A stretch of 20,224 bases of DNA from JAVBQJ01 sp045585875 (lineage in GTDB: Bacteria > Verrucomicrobiota > Lentisphaeria > Victivallales > Victivallaceae), in contig JAZMZH010000187.1 in NCBI GenBank assembly GCA_045585875.1, positions 1 to 20,224 of the forward strand, written 5' to 3'. The notes under the pieces are model-generated. The model did no database searches. It worked only from the letters and a program-made list of their open reading frames with translations, and had not been told where the DNA came from. This document shows positions 1 to 6,770 of this stretch, piece after piece. A program made the translations under genes and the position numbers. The first letter of the stretch is position 1; every line of letters begins with the position of its first letter.

Positions 1-88
1 CCCGACGGCGGCGCACCCCGAATCCCTCCTCGGCGATACGGGAATCCACCACTTTGTCATCCTGAAATCCGCATTTGGGACAGCGCAT
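1..88 (-). CDS. nrdR: Transcriptional repressor NrdR, N-terminal part (gene runs off the window)
   Basis: Reading the minus strand from the ATG at 88 gives 29 codons beginning MRCPKCGFQDDKVVDSR, the very conserved opening of NrdR, the zinc-ribbon/ATP-cone repressor of ribonucleotide reductase genes. The first CxxC pair of the zinc ribbon (C3, C6) and the basic run VRRRR are visible; the second zinc pair and the ATP-cone lie beyond the window edge. An AAGGAG ribosome site sits six bases upstream (95-100). It is divergent from the chorismate mutase gene. NrdR family members bind NrdR boxes ahead of nrd operons and respond to the ATP/dATP balance. No nrd gene is in view. The identity is secure although only the N-terminus is present. 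Confidence 0.93.
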   Translation of the reverse strand, partial: MRCPKCGFQDDKVVDSRIAEEGFGVRRRR

Positions 89-159
89 CGGAGGCTCCTT
101 GAAAATGTATGCTTCACTGTTTTGCAGAGTAAGATAACACATTTTTTGCAAAAATCAAC

Positions 160-188
160 TTGCAGAAGCCGCTTTTCGGTTATATATT
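160..188 (+). promoter_or_regulatory. Predicted promoter of the chorismate mutase gene
   Basis: TTGCAG (160-165) and TATATT (183-188) are separated by 17 bp. The ATG at 198 lies only nine bases past the -10 box, so a start about seven bases downstream would leave almost no 5' leader. No Shine-Dalgarno is present. Inferred by eye from hexamer match and spacing. Confidence 0.6.
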
Positions 189-197
189 TTATGCAGT

Positions 198-479
198 ATG
201 AAAATTTCAGAACTCTCTCAATACCGTGCGGAAATCGATGCGCTGGATGCGGAAATCCTCCGGCTCCTGAATTTCAGGGCCCGGAAAGTGCTTGCCATCG
301 GCAAAATCAAGAAACACGCCGGAAAAGCCGTGCTGGACGCCGACCGGGAGACCGACGTGCTTGCGCGTCTGGAGTCTCTCAATCAGGGGCCTCTGCAAGC
401 CGACGGCATCCGGAGGATATGGCAGGTCGTTTTCGCAGTGTCAAGAAATTTGGAAGATGAAACAATAACCGGGAGGTAA
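198..479 (+). CDS. aroQ: Chorismate mutase, AroQ class (monofunctional)
   Basis: A 93-residue all-helical protein of the size of free-standing AroQ chorismate mutases, which rearrange chorismate to prephenate for Phe/Tyr synthesis in the cytoplasm. The family pattern is plain: R10 in an R-x-x-ID-x-LD-x-x-IL-x-LL helix, arginines at 27/29, the IGKIK stretch with the active-site lysine near K36, and D49-R50-E51 (family D-x-x-RE). There is no attached prephenate dehydratase or DAHP synthase domain. The ATG at 198 is preferred because the helix-1 motif needs it, although no ribosome site precedes it and the predicted transcript begins almost at the ATG (possible leaderless message). The stop at 477-479 is three bases before the next gene, and GGGAGG at 471-476 supplies that gene's ribosome site, so the two are co-transcribed. 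A secreted form is excluded by the lack of a signal peptide. Confidence 0.85.
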   Translation: MKISELSQYRAEIDALDAEILRLLNFRARKVLAIGKIKKHAGKAVLDADRETDVLARLESLNQGPLQADGIRRIWQVVFAVSRNLEDETITGR

Positions 480-482
480 AAC

Positions 483-1544
483 ATGTCGGAAGAAAAAAAA
501 GAGGCTGTGGAAGCCGGAGACCCCGTGAAAAGCACGGAGACCGCGGCAGCCGCGGAAACAGCGGAAACCAAAGAACCGCCGAAGTGCGAAGCCTGCGGAG
601 GCAACGGGAAAAAGCCCTGCATCTGCAAACGCATCCTCAAAGGCGCGGCCTGGACGCTGGGCGTGATCGTGCTCCTGCTCTGCGTGCTCATCCTCGCTCT
701 CGATCCCATCGTGGAAACCGTGGTCCGCAGCATCGGCAGCCGCGCCACCGGCACCAAAGTCGAGATCCGGAACTTCTCCAGCAGTCTTTTCTCCGCCAGA
801 GTATCCATCGACGATCTGTCCGTGGGCAATCCCGAGGGCTATCACAACCCGGTGGCGCTGGAATTCACCTCGTTTCTGGTCAAACTCGATCCCTCGAGCC
901 TCACCACCGACACCGTGGTGGTGGAGGAGATCATCATCGACGGTCTGAAGGTTGATTTCGAGGCGCAGGGCGGCATCAGCGTCGGCGCGCTCCTGAGCGG
1001 AGACTTCAGCAACATCTTCAACGCCGAATCCAACCTCACCCGGATCCTGAATAATGTCAACGCCTTCGCCGGCACCAGCGAGGGAGAGGACGGCACCCTC
1101 CATGAGGAGGCGCCGCCCGCCGGAAAAGAGGAGGCCCCGGCCAAAAAGGTGGTCATAAAGCACCTGCTGGTCCAGAACAGCACCATCTCCTTTTCCAGTT
1201 CCCTGCTGAAAACCACCCTGAACATCCCCCTGCCGAACTATGAAATGAACAATACCAGCGAGTCCAGCCTCGCCGTGGCGATCAGCGATTTCTTCAACAC
1301 TCTTTACCGCAATATCGTCATAGCGGTGGTGGACTACGCAAAAACCCACGGCGCCACGATCCTCAACTCCCTGGGAGAGGGCATCTCCGCAGGCGTAGAC
1401 GCGGTGAACAGCGGCGTTTCCGCGGGCGTCGACGCGGTGAGCAGCAGCGTTTCCGCAGGCGTCGACGCGGTGAGCAGCGGTATCGACAAGCTGGGCGAAG
1501 GCATCAATAGCGGCGTGGATTCCGTAAAAGGACTTTTCCAATAA
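483..1544 (+). CDS. AsmA-like single-pass membrane protein with N-terminal CxxCxGxG motif and C-terminal 11-residue repeats
   Basis: 353 residues. A charged, Ala/Glu-rich N-terminus carries a Cys cluster (C35, C38, C46, C48; the first part fits CxxCxGxG as in DnaJ-type zinc-binding modules). One hydrophobic helix follows at about 54-74, then a long periplasmic part. Residues about 85-155, with 'G-T-K-V-E-I-x-N-F' followed by S-x-x-D-L-x-V-x-N-P-x-G and I-I-I-D-G-L-K-V, resemble the N-terminal strand pattern of AsmA/DUF748 proteins, which act at the envelope in lipid transport or outer-membrane homeostasis. Residues 301-344 form 11-residue repeats of the type S-A-G-V-D-A-V-x-S-x-V. It is much shorter than classical AsmA (about 600 residues or more). 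It is co-transcribed with chorismate mutase and ends at an intrinsic terminator. The AsmA link is a family resemblance only; the exact function is unknown. Confidence 0.6.
   Translation: MSEEKKEAVEAGDPVKSTETAAAAETAETKEPPKCEACGGNGKKPCICKRILKGAAWTLGVIVLLLCVLILALDPIVETVVRSIGSRATGTKVEIRNFSSSLFSARVSIDDLSVGNPEGYHNPVALEFTSFLVKLDPSSLTTDTVVVEEIIIDGLKVDFEAQGGISVGALLSGDFSNIFNAESNLTRILNNVNAFAGTSEGEDGTLHEEAPPAGKEEAPAKKVVIKHLLVQNSTISFSSSLLKTTLNIPLPNYEMNNTSESSLAVAISDFFNTLYRNIVIAVVDYAKTHGATILNSLGEGISAGVDAVNSGVSAGVDAVSSSVSAGVDAVSSGIDKLGEGINSGVDSVKGLFQ
1383..1514 (+). repeat. Four in-frame 33-bp repeats (11 codons each) in the AsmA-like gene
   Basis: Units begin at 1383, 1416, 1449 and 1482. The first three are nearly identical at DNA level (SAGVDAV core); the fourth has diverged to D-K-L-G-E-G-I-N-S-G. 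The period of 11 residues fits an amphipathic helix that could lie along a membrane or coil. Near-identity of units 1-3 suggests recent expansion. Confidence 0.85.
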
Positions 1545-1560
1545 GCCGTTCCCGTCCCGA

Positions 1561-1599
1561 TCCCGCCTCCCGGAGTGCCTCCGGCGGCGGGATTTTTTT
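1561..1599 (+). terminator. Intrinsic terminator after the AsmA-like gene
   Basis: TCCCGCC (1561-1567) pairs with GGCGGGA (1586-1592); inside, CCGGA (1570-1574) pairs with TCCGG (1580-1584) around a five-base loop. Seven T follow at 1593-1599. The minus strand has no U tract here, so it works only for the plus-strand operon. Confidence 0.88.
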
Positions 1600-1749
1600 G
1601 ATCGGCCCCCGGGAAAACCGCCGGAAACGACGGACCTCCGCGGAGCTTCGGGGGCGGAACGGAGCGATTCCCGGGCTGCCGGCTGTCGACGCCGGGACCG
1701 TACGGATGGAGAGCGGCGCAAGATTCATCCGCCGCCCTGCCCCGGCGGA
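1600..1749. other. 150-bp gap between convergent genes, no gene seen
   Basis: Lies between the terminator of the AsmA-like gene and the stop of the histidine kinase gene on the other strand. It is GC-rich, with no convincing start, promoter or terminator for the kinase operon. Confidence 0.5.
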
Positions 1750-3741
1750 TCAGCTGAGAATCCGGGCGGCTTTGGGCAGAACGATGCAGAAAGTCGTGCC
1801 CTCGCCGACCCGGCTGGCCACCTGCATCCAGCCGTGGTGATTGGAAATGGTGCCGAAACTCATGGCCAGTCCCATGCCCACGCCTTTGCCCACAGGCTTG
1901 GTGGTGAAGAAGGGCTCGAAAATTTTCTTCATGATCTCCGGCGTCATGCCGCAGCCGTTGTCGCTGACTTCAATATACCAGTAATCCTCCGGCATGGGCT
2001 CGGGCGCGTCGCCATTCAGGGAAAAAGTCTCCGGACGCCCGAAAGGAAGCGGAGAAAAGGAAGCCTCCCCGGCGGCGATGACGATCCTGACCCCGGCGTC
2101 CTTTCTGGCCGCGTCCCTGGCATTCAAAAGCAGGTTTATAATCACCTGACTGAGCTGCACGAAATCCCCCGAGACCAGCATTTCCGTCTCCGGGACGCGG
2201 ATATCCAGCTCCACCTCGGCGGTATTTTTCCGACTTCCGGCGAACATCTCCGAGGATTTCCTGATCAGCTCCCGGATATCCAGCACCGCCTCCCGATATT
2301 TGCCCAGACGCGCGAAGCCCAGCAGCTGTCCGGTAAGCGCTCCGGCCTGCTCGGCGATCATGGCGATCTTGTCCAGACGTTTGCGGGCGTCCTCGGGCAG
2401 CCGGTCGGCTTTCAGATTCATCACATCCACATTGCCCAATATGGCGTGAATGTGGTTGTTGAAGTCATGGGCGATGCCGCCGGCAAGCTGACCGATGGCG
2501 TCCAGACGCTGAGCGTGGGCGAGCTGTTCAAAGAGTTTGCGTTTCTCCATTTCATTGCGGAGCTCGCCGGTGATGTCCCGCCCCACGACAATGCGCATCG
2601 GACGGTCCCGGAATACAAAGGGGTTCAGGGTCATGCTCGCCACCGGGATGTTGCCGGCGTCGGCCTCCGCCGCGTCTCCGGCGTCGCCGACGCGGATGAC
2701 CCGTATCCGGCCGGGACGGTTCGCGGACCTGAGTTCTCCCAGCTGCTCGGAATCTCCGGCCTCAAACCCGGCCACCATGGTAAAAAAGTTTTTTCCGGCA
2801 AGCGCTTCGGCCGAAACGCCGAAAAACTCCGAAGCGGCCGGATTGACCTCGGTGATCTCTCCGGAGGCGTCCGTCAGGAGCACCATTTCGCTGGTGGAGT
2901 CGATGACCTTGCGGTAGCGCCACTCCGACTCCAGCAGATTCTTTTCCAGGGATTTGCTGCGGCCGTATCCGCCGAAAAACGCGTAGATGATCTCAAAACT
3001 CGACTTCGGCAGGGACGAAAGATCATTGGCGCCTTCGATCTTCAGCACATACATGGTCAGCAGCACACACACCCATACCGAAGACAACAGCCGGACGATG
3101 ACGGTGGCATTCAGCCATCCTGCGTCGGCCATGACGGATTCACGCATCAGCAGCTGATAGAGCACGGCATCCGCCGTCTGGGTTATCACCAGCGCCCCCA
3201 GCAGACTGAGGAAGATCCGCCCGCCGACATGCCGGATCCAGGTGAAGCATATCGGCAGCACGAACATGTCCACGAGCTGCACCGCCAGCATGGCCATCAT
3301 GGAGTGCCGGGTGCCCGCAAGGAGCTGTTTCAGCGCTTCGCCGCTGAGCCCGGAGCTGGAAAAGAACCCGCTCCAGTCGCACTGCATCGAGGTAAGCCCT
3401 CCCAGATAGAGAAAGATCCCCAGGATCACCAGCATCCCCATCATCAGCCGCTGCATGGCCAGCACCCCGTCGGTGATGTAGATCAAAAGCACCATCGCCA
3501 GAAACGGCGTGAAAAGAAGCGTCGGGCCGATGGGCATCAGGTAATTTCCATAGATGCCGGTGTCTATGTCCATGACCAGACCGGCGCCGCCCACCAGCTG
3601 CCCGAGCAGGAATACCACACCCATGCTGAGATAAAAGGGGATGCTGCCGATGCGCCGTCTCTGACAGTGCAGCAGTCCAAGCACGATGAAAACGAAATTC
3701 AGTTCCAGAAAAGCCAGCAGCAATGCATAAAAAATGCTCAA
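1750..3741 (-). CDS. Membrane PAS-domain sensor histidine kinase
   Basis: About 663 residues if started at the TTG at 3741. That TTG overlaps the stop of the mcsB-like gene (TTGA), has GGGAGGGG just upstream, and opens directly into the first hydrophobic helix. Order: six to seven membrane helices (about 1-235), a PAS domain (about 270-398), a dimerisation/phosphoacceptor helix with H425 in GGIAHDFNN, and a HATPase domain with N box NLLLNARDA (N540), G1 box DNGCGM (594-599), F box FEPFFTT (609-615) and G2 box GKGVGMGLAMSFG. All kinase motifs are intact, so it should autophosphorylate. There is no receiver domain and no adjacent response regulator, so its partner is elsewhere. The GGIAHDFNN H-box is typical of kinases partnering NtrC-like or hybrid receivers. 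The membrane part vaguely resembles VUT/YhhQ-type helices (see findings). It is the third gene of the mcsA operon. Confidence 0.9.
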   Translation of the reverse strand: MSIFYALLLAFLELNFVFIVLGLLHCQRRRIGSIPFYLSMGVVFLLGQLVGGAGLVMDIDTGIYGNYLMPIGPTLLFTPFLAMVLLIYITDGVLAMQRLMMGMLVILGIFLYLGGLTSMQCDWSGFFSSSGLSGEALKQLLAGTRHSMMAMLAVQLVDMFVLPICFTWIRHVGGRIFLSLLGALVITQTADAVLYQLLMRESVMADAGWLNATVIVRLLSSVWVCVLLTMYVLKIEGANDLSSLPKSSFEIIYAFFGGYGRSKSLEKNLLESEWRYRKVIDSTSEMVLLTDASGEITEVNPAASEFFGVSAEALAGKNFFTMVAGFEAGDSEQLGELRSANRPGRIRVIRVGDAGDAAEADAGNIPVASMTLNPFVFRDRPMRIVVGRDITGELRNEMEKRKLFEQLAHAQRLDAIGQLAGGIAHDFNNHIHAILGNVDVMNLKADRLPEDARKRLDKIAMIAEQAGALTGQLLGFARLGKYREAVLDIRELIRKSSEMFAGSRKNTAEVELDIRVPETEMLVSGDFVQLSQVIINLLLNARDAARKDAGVRIVIAAGEASFSPLPFGRPETFSLNGDAPEPMPEDYWYIEVSDNGCGMTPEIMKKIFEPFFTTKPVGKGVGMGLAMSFGTISNHHGWMQVASRVGEGTTFCIVLPKAARILS

Positions 3742-4817
3742 GACTCCCCTCCCAATCCGCTCAGCCGCTCCCGGGCGGTCCGGGCGCGGCAAGCCGCCCT
3801 TTGTGTTGGAGAAAGCATCTCTTCGGATCCGGTAAGTTTCGCCAGATGCGCCGGCTGGCAGAAGAGCGCCAGTTCCCGGATCACAGCTGCGTCCACGGCG
3901 CTGAACATCCCCAGGTCGATCCCGAGCCGCACCATGGAGAGGGCGTCCATGCACTCCGCGCCATGAAGTATGTAAGAGTGTCTGAGGATGCCGTAGGCGC
4001 GGCTTATGCGATCCACCAGCGCGAGGCGGTCTTTGTTGAAGACTTCATTTCTGGCGTGCATTTCGTGGGCGATCACCTGGTCGGTGACGGTGCCGAGTCC
4101 GCCGAGGATCTCGGGTTCGCTCTTGCCGATGGTGTCGTGATTGGAAAGCAGGAAGAGGTCGCCGTGATTCCTCCCGCCGTCGCCGAAGACCTCCTGCACC
4201 GTAACGCGCATGTGTCCGAGGGCATTGACGGTCTGCGTGAGTTTCCCGGAGAGGGTCAGAGCGGGCAGATGCAGCATCACCCCGGCGCGCAGACCGGTCC
4301 CGGCGTCGGCGGGGCTGGCGGTCAGGTATCCCAGTTCGGGATCAAAGGCGTACTCCAGATGCCGCCCCAGATGATTGTCCAGGAGATTTACGCGCCGCCA
4401 GAGTTTTTTCAGATGCACTCCGGAAGCGAAGCTCTGCATCGCCAGATGATCCCTCCCGTTTACGGTAACGGCGGTGTCGCCGGCGGCATTGATGACGATT
4501 TCCGCCTCCTCCGGATCGCGGAAGAGTTCCGGAGAGATCATATGGCGCTCGCGAAGGATTCCCCGGTCCGAAGGCGAGAGCTCGTCAAGGACGTAAAAAA
4601 AACGGCCCCGCCCCAGAATCGCGGTTTTTCGGAGCACGGAGGAGATGGTCTTGCGCACCGCCTCCAACTGGACTTTTTCCGCGCATCCGGGGAATAACGC
4701 GCCTTTGAGGTTTCTGGACAGGCGGACCCAGGAGCACACCGCCGGAGTCCCGGTGCGCCCGGATTCGCTCAGCCATCCGGGGACTCTCGGCTCCAGGGAG
4801 TTATTCGTCGCCGGCAT
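3738..4817 (-). CDS. mcsB: McsB-like phosphagen-kinase homologue, probably catalytically dead
   Basis: 359 residues from ATG 4817, matching McsB, which phosphorylates protein arginines to tag them for ClpCP. The fold signature is clear: H92-M-I-S-P-E-L, LGYLTASPADAGTGLRAGVMLHLPAL (split here: GYLTASP at 163-169, GTGLRAGVMLHLPAL at 173-187), GKSEPEI and VRLGIDLGMF. Compared with the family, however, SSRIRLARN is C-S-W30-V-R-L-S-R-N (phosphate-binding Arg to Trp), NEEDHLR is N-G121-R122-D-H-L-A126 (catalytic Glu to Arg, phosphate-binding Arg to Ala), the Cys before PTN is S168, the late phosphate Arg is Q208, the second catalytic Glu is R216, and the RDxxRA pArg-sensing motif reads RAACRA. R177 is kept. 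A TTG at 4823, better spaced from AAGGAGG, is an alternative start. It overlaps mcsA by 17 bp and the kinase gene by two. Family placement is sure; loss of activity is inferred. Confidence 0.88.
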   Translation of the reverse strand: MPATNNSLEPRVPGWLSESGRTGTPAVCSWVRLSRNLKGALFPGCAEKVQLEAVRKTISSVLRKTAILGRGRFFYVLDELSPSDRGILRERHMISPELFRDPEEAEIVINAAGDTAVTVNGRDHLAMQSFASGVHLKKLWRRVNLLDNHLGRHLEYAFDPELGYLTASPADAGTGLRAGVMLHLPALTLSGKLTQTVNALGHMRVTVQEVFGDGGRNHGDLFLLSNHDTIGKSEPEILGGLGTVTDQVIAHEMHARNEVFNKDRLALVDRISRAYGILRHSYILHGAECMDALSMVRLGIDLGMFSAVDAAVIRELALFCQPAHLAKLTGSEEMLSPTQRAACRARTARERLSGLGGES

Positions 4818-5418
4818 TACCAATGGCCGCCTCCTTTTCGCTGTCCGATTTTTCCAGCACGGCGATGCGTTTGCGCAGGATGCCGATGCGGTCGCGCAGC
4901 ACGGCGGCCCGCTCGAAATCCTCCCCGGCCACGGCTTCATTGAGTCTTACCACGGCTTCGGCCAGCTCCCAGCGGCTGTCGCGCAAGACCCCGTCGCTGT
5001 CGGAAATCATCGTGCCGGGAATCTTGCCGGTATGATGTCCGCGGCTGTTGATGTCCGCCAGAGCACCGTCGATCACCACGCGAAAGGATTTGTAACAGTC
5101 GGCACAGCCGACCCGTCCGGTTTCCCGAAGTTTGTCGATGGTCCACCCGCAGCAGGGACACGGCGGGAAAAGCTGGCGTCCGATCTCGGCTGCGGCGTCG
5201 GAATCCGGTTCGGCGGCGCGGCCCGCCCCCCCCGGCTTCCTGGAGAGAATATCATAAAACAGTTCGGCAAGTTCGAGGGGATTGAAACCGGCCCCCGCGC
5301 CGAATTTGAATTTCCCGGCCGCGCACTCGTGGCAGATATGCAGCAGCTTCTTTTCGCTGCCGGTAATCTGCTGGATATGGATGGCAGCCTCGTTTTTTTT
5401 ACACCAGTCGCACAACAT
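4801..5418 (-). CDS. mcsA: McsA-like zinc-finger protein with C-terminal UVR domain
   Basis: 205 residues with the McsA layout: a first zinc module (C3, C6, C29, C32), a second (C87-P-C-C90-G-W-T ... G-C105-A-D-C108-Y-K-S-F), and a C-terminal UvrB/UvrC-type helical pair (about 154-189, LNEAVAGEDFERAAVLRDRI). In Firmicutes, McsA activates the arginine kinase McsB and adapts substrates to ClpC; Chlamydiae also carry the pair. All zinc cysteines appear intact, in contrast to the decayed active site of the neighbouring McsB homologue. The ATG at 5418 follows an AGAGGTG ribosome site (5424-5430) and a strong promoter with a very short leader. It is the first gene of the operon mcsA, mcsB-like, histidine kinase. 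Neither ctsR nor clpC lies nearby. Confidence 0.92.
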   Translation of the reverse strand: MLCDWCKKNEAAIHIQQITGSEKKLLHICHECAAGKFKFGAGAGFNPLELAELFYDILSRKPGGAGRAAEPDSDAAAEIGRQLFPPCPCCGWTIDKLRETGRVGCADCYKSFRVVIDGALADINSRGHHTGKIPGTMISDSDGVLRDSRWELAEAVVRLNEAVAGEDFERAAVLRDRIGILRKRIAVLEKSDSEKEAAIGNAGDE

Positions 5419-5439
5419 CTTTCACCTCTCTTTGAGGAG

Positions 5440-5467
5440 AATATATCATGCATCGGCGATTTGTCAA
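5440..5467 (-). promoter_or_regulatory. Predicted sigma70-type promoter of the mcsA operon
   Basis: On the minus strand TTGACA (5462-5467) is a perfect -35, followed after 16 bp by TATATT (5440-5445). The expected start near 5433 leaves about 15 bases of leader containing the ribosome site. The -35 box overlaps one arm of an inverted repeat. Confidence 0.78.
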
Positions 5468-5492
5468 AGGATTGTCCAAAATTTTATCCTTT
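5466..5492. repeat. Inverted repeat across the decarboxylase stop codon and the mcsA -35 box
   Basis: AAAGGAT (5466-5472) and ATCCTTT (5486-5492) are perfect 7-bp arms around a 13-bp AT-rich centre that includes AAAATTTT. There is no U tract, so it is a poor terminator; the position over the -35 hexamer suggests a possible operator. Seven base pairs can occur by chance. Confidence 0.45.
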
Positions 5493-6656
5493 GCCCACGA
5501 AATAGGTCTTCACCGGCGGGAATCCGTTGAAATCCACCGAGGCGTAACTGCCGGTGTAGGCCCCCGCGGTCAGCCAGTAGATCCGGTCGCCGATGTCGAT
5601 GTGCCGCGGCAGAGGATTGCGGAAGTGTTCGTACATGACGTCCTGACTGTCGCAGGTGGGACCGGCGATGATGAAGTCCTCGCACAGCCTCCCGGCGCTC
5701 TCGCAGTAAAGAGGATACTTTATGGCCTCGTCCCAGGTTTCGGTGAGGCCGTTGAACTTGCCGGCGTCGATGTAAACCCACGAATCCACGGCGCTGGCCG
5801 ATTTGCGCGACACCAGCACCACCTCGCTCACCAGCACCCCCGAATCCCCCACCAGAGAGCGCCCGGGTTCCAAAATGATCCGGGGCAGATCCTCCCCGAA
5901 ATCCTCCTCGAGGTAGCGGGTGATCTCCTCTGCGTAGACCGCCATTTCCGGAGTCCGGGAGAGATACTGGGCCGGGAATCCGCCGCCCATGTTGATGAGG
6001 GAGAGCTTGATATTTTCCTCGGCCAGATAATCGAATATGTAACGGACCTTGCTGATCGCCGAGTCCCAGGCGCCGATGTCCCGCTGCTGGCTGCCCACAT
6101 GAAAACTCACCCCGCAGGGTTTGAGCCCGAGCTTCATGGCCAGCATCACCAGATCGATGGCGATGTCCGGGTGGCAGCCGAATTTGCGCGAAAGCGGCCA
6201 GTCGGCGGTTTCGCTGCCCTCGGTGAGGATGCGGATAAAGACGCTGCTGCCGGGCGCGGCCTCGGCGAGATTGCGGATGTCCGCCTCGCTGTCGGTGGCG
6301 AAAAGCCGGACGCCGTGGGCGTAGGCGTAGGCGATGTCGCGAATCTTCTTGATGGTGTTGCCGTAGCTGATGCGGGAGGGGTCCACGTGCAGCTCCAGCA
6401 CCCGGTCGAGTTCATAGGTGCTGGCGATGTCGAAATTGCTGCCCATATCCCGGAGCATGGAGATGATCTCCGGGGCCGGATTGGCTTTTACGGCGTAATA
6501 GACGTCGGCGAAACTGAAACTGCTTTTCAGGGATTCGTAATGCTCTCTGATGATATCGAGGTTTACGACGACGAAAGGGGTTTCATGTTTGGCGGCTTCG
6601 CTCATCATGAGTTTCCAGTCGTGTTCCTGATAATAGTCTAACGGATTGATTCTCAT
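5484..6656 (-). CDS. Fold type III PLP-dependent ornithine/lysine decarboxylase
   Basis: 390 residues of the alanine racemase-fold ODC/LDC/DapDC family. Visible: the PLP lysine K57 in AVKANP, FDIAST (75-80), RKFGC (157-161), HVGSQ (186-190), the phosphate-binding GGGFP (224-228), EPGR (263-266), the active-site C335-D336 of GPTCDSQD, and AGAYT (364-368). The length and the GPTCDS and FNGFPP motifs fit the ornithine or bifunctional lysine/ornithine decarboxylases rather than DapDC (longer) or carboxynorspermidine decarboxylase. The product would be putrescine and/or cadaverine. The ATG at 6656 is followed by a normal N-terminal extension; the only upstream purine run (AAGGAA) is about ten bases away. 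It sits 114 bp downstream of ftsQ and just upstream of the mcsA promoter. No other polyamine gene is in the window, so the substrate is undecided. Confidence 0.85.
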   Translation of the reverse strand: MRINPLDYYQEHDWKLMMSEAAKHETPFVVVNLDIIREHYESLKSSFSFADVYYAVKANPAPEIISMLRDMGSNFDIASTYELDRVLELHVDPSRISYGNTIKKIRDIAYAYAHGVRLFATDSEADIRNLAEAAPGSSVFIRILTEGSETADWPLSRKFGCHPDIAIDLVMLAMKLGLKPCGVSFHVGSQQRDIGAWDSAISKVRYIFDYLAEENIKLSLINMGGGFPAQYLSRTPEMAVYAEEITRYLEEDFGEDLPRIILEPGRSLVGDSGVLVSEVVLVSRKSASAVDSWVYIDAGKFNGLTETWDEAIKYPLYCESAGRLCEDFIIAGPTCDSQDVMYEHFRNPLPRHIDIGDRIYWLTAGAYTGSYASVDFNGFPPVKTYFVGKG

Positions 6657-6694
6657 CGGACGACAGTTTCCTTTTTTAACAAAGGGGATTTTGC

Positions 6695-6717
6695 CGCGCC
6701 GCGCGATCCGCGGCGCG
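6695..6717 (-). terminator. GC-rich hairpin after ftsQ, no U tract
   Basis: CGCGCCGCG (6695-6703) and CGCGGCGCG (6709-6717) are perfect 9-bp arms with a five-base loop. On the minus strand the following bases are GCAAAATCCC, so it is not a canonical intrinsic terminator. It could be a pause or RNA-stabilising hairpin in the leader of the decarboxylase gene. Confidence 0.45.
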
Positions 6718-6770
6718 AACGGGTTTACTGGCGGCTGTCCCGGCTCTGTCCGGCCGAAACCCTGCTGCGA

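Noticed and set aside
89..159. Promoter for nrdR on the minus strand
   Set aside because: Only a poor match (TTACTC with TACATT) can be found, so it is not listed.
1383..1514. CRISPR-like array from the short regular repeats
   Set aside because: Repeats are 33 bp with no spacers, in frame within a protein gene; they are coding tandem repeats.
1834..3966. A 710-codon open frame on the plus strand opposite the histidine kinase gene
   Set aside because: Its product is low-complexity, rich in His, Gln, Gly and Arg, without domains, while the opposite strand encodes a complete kinase with every motif. A GC-rich shadow frame.
5448..6641. A 397-codon plus-strand frame opposite the decarboxylase
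   Set aside because: No motif, no ribosome site, and the minus strand holds a full PLP decarboxylase.
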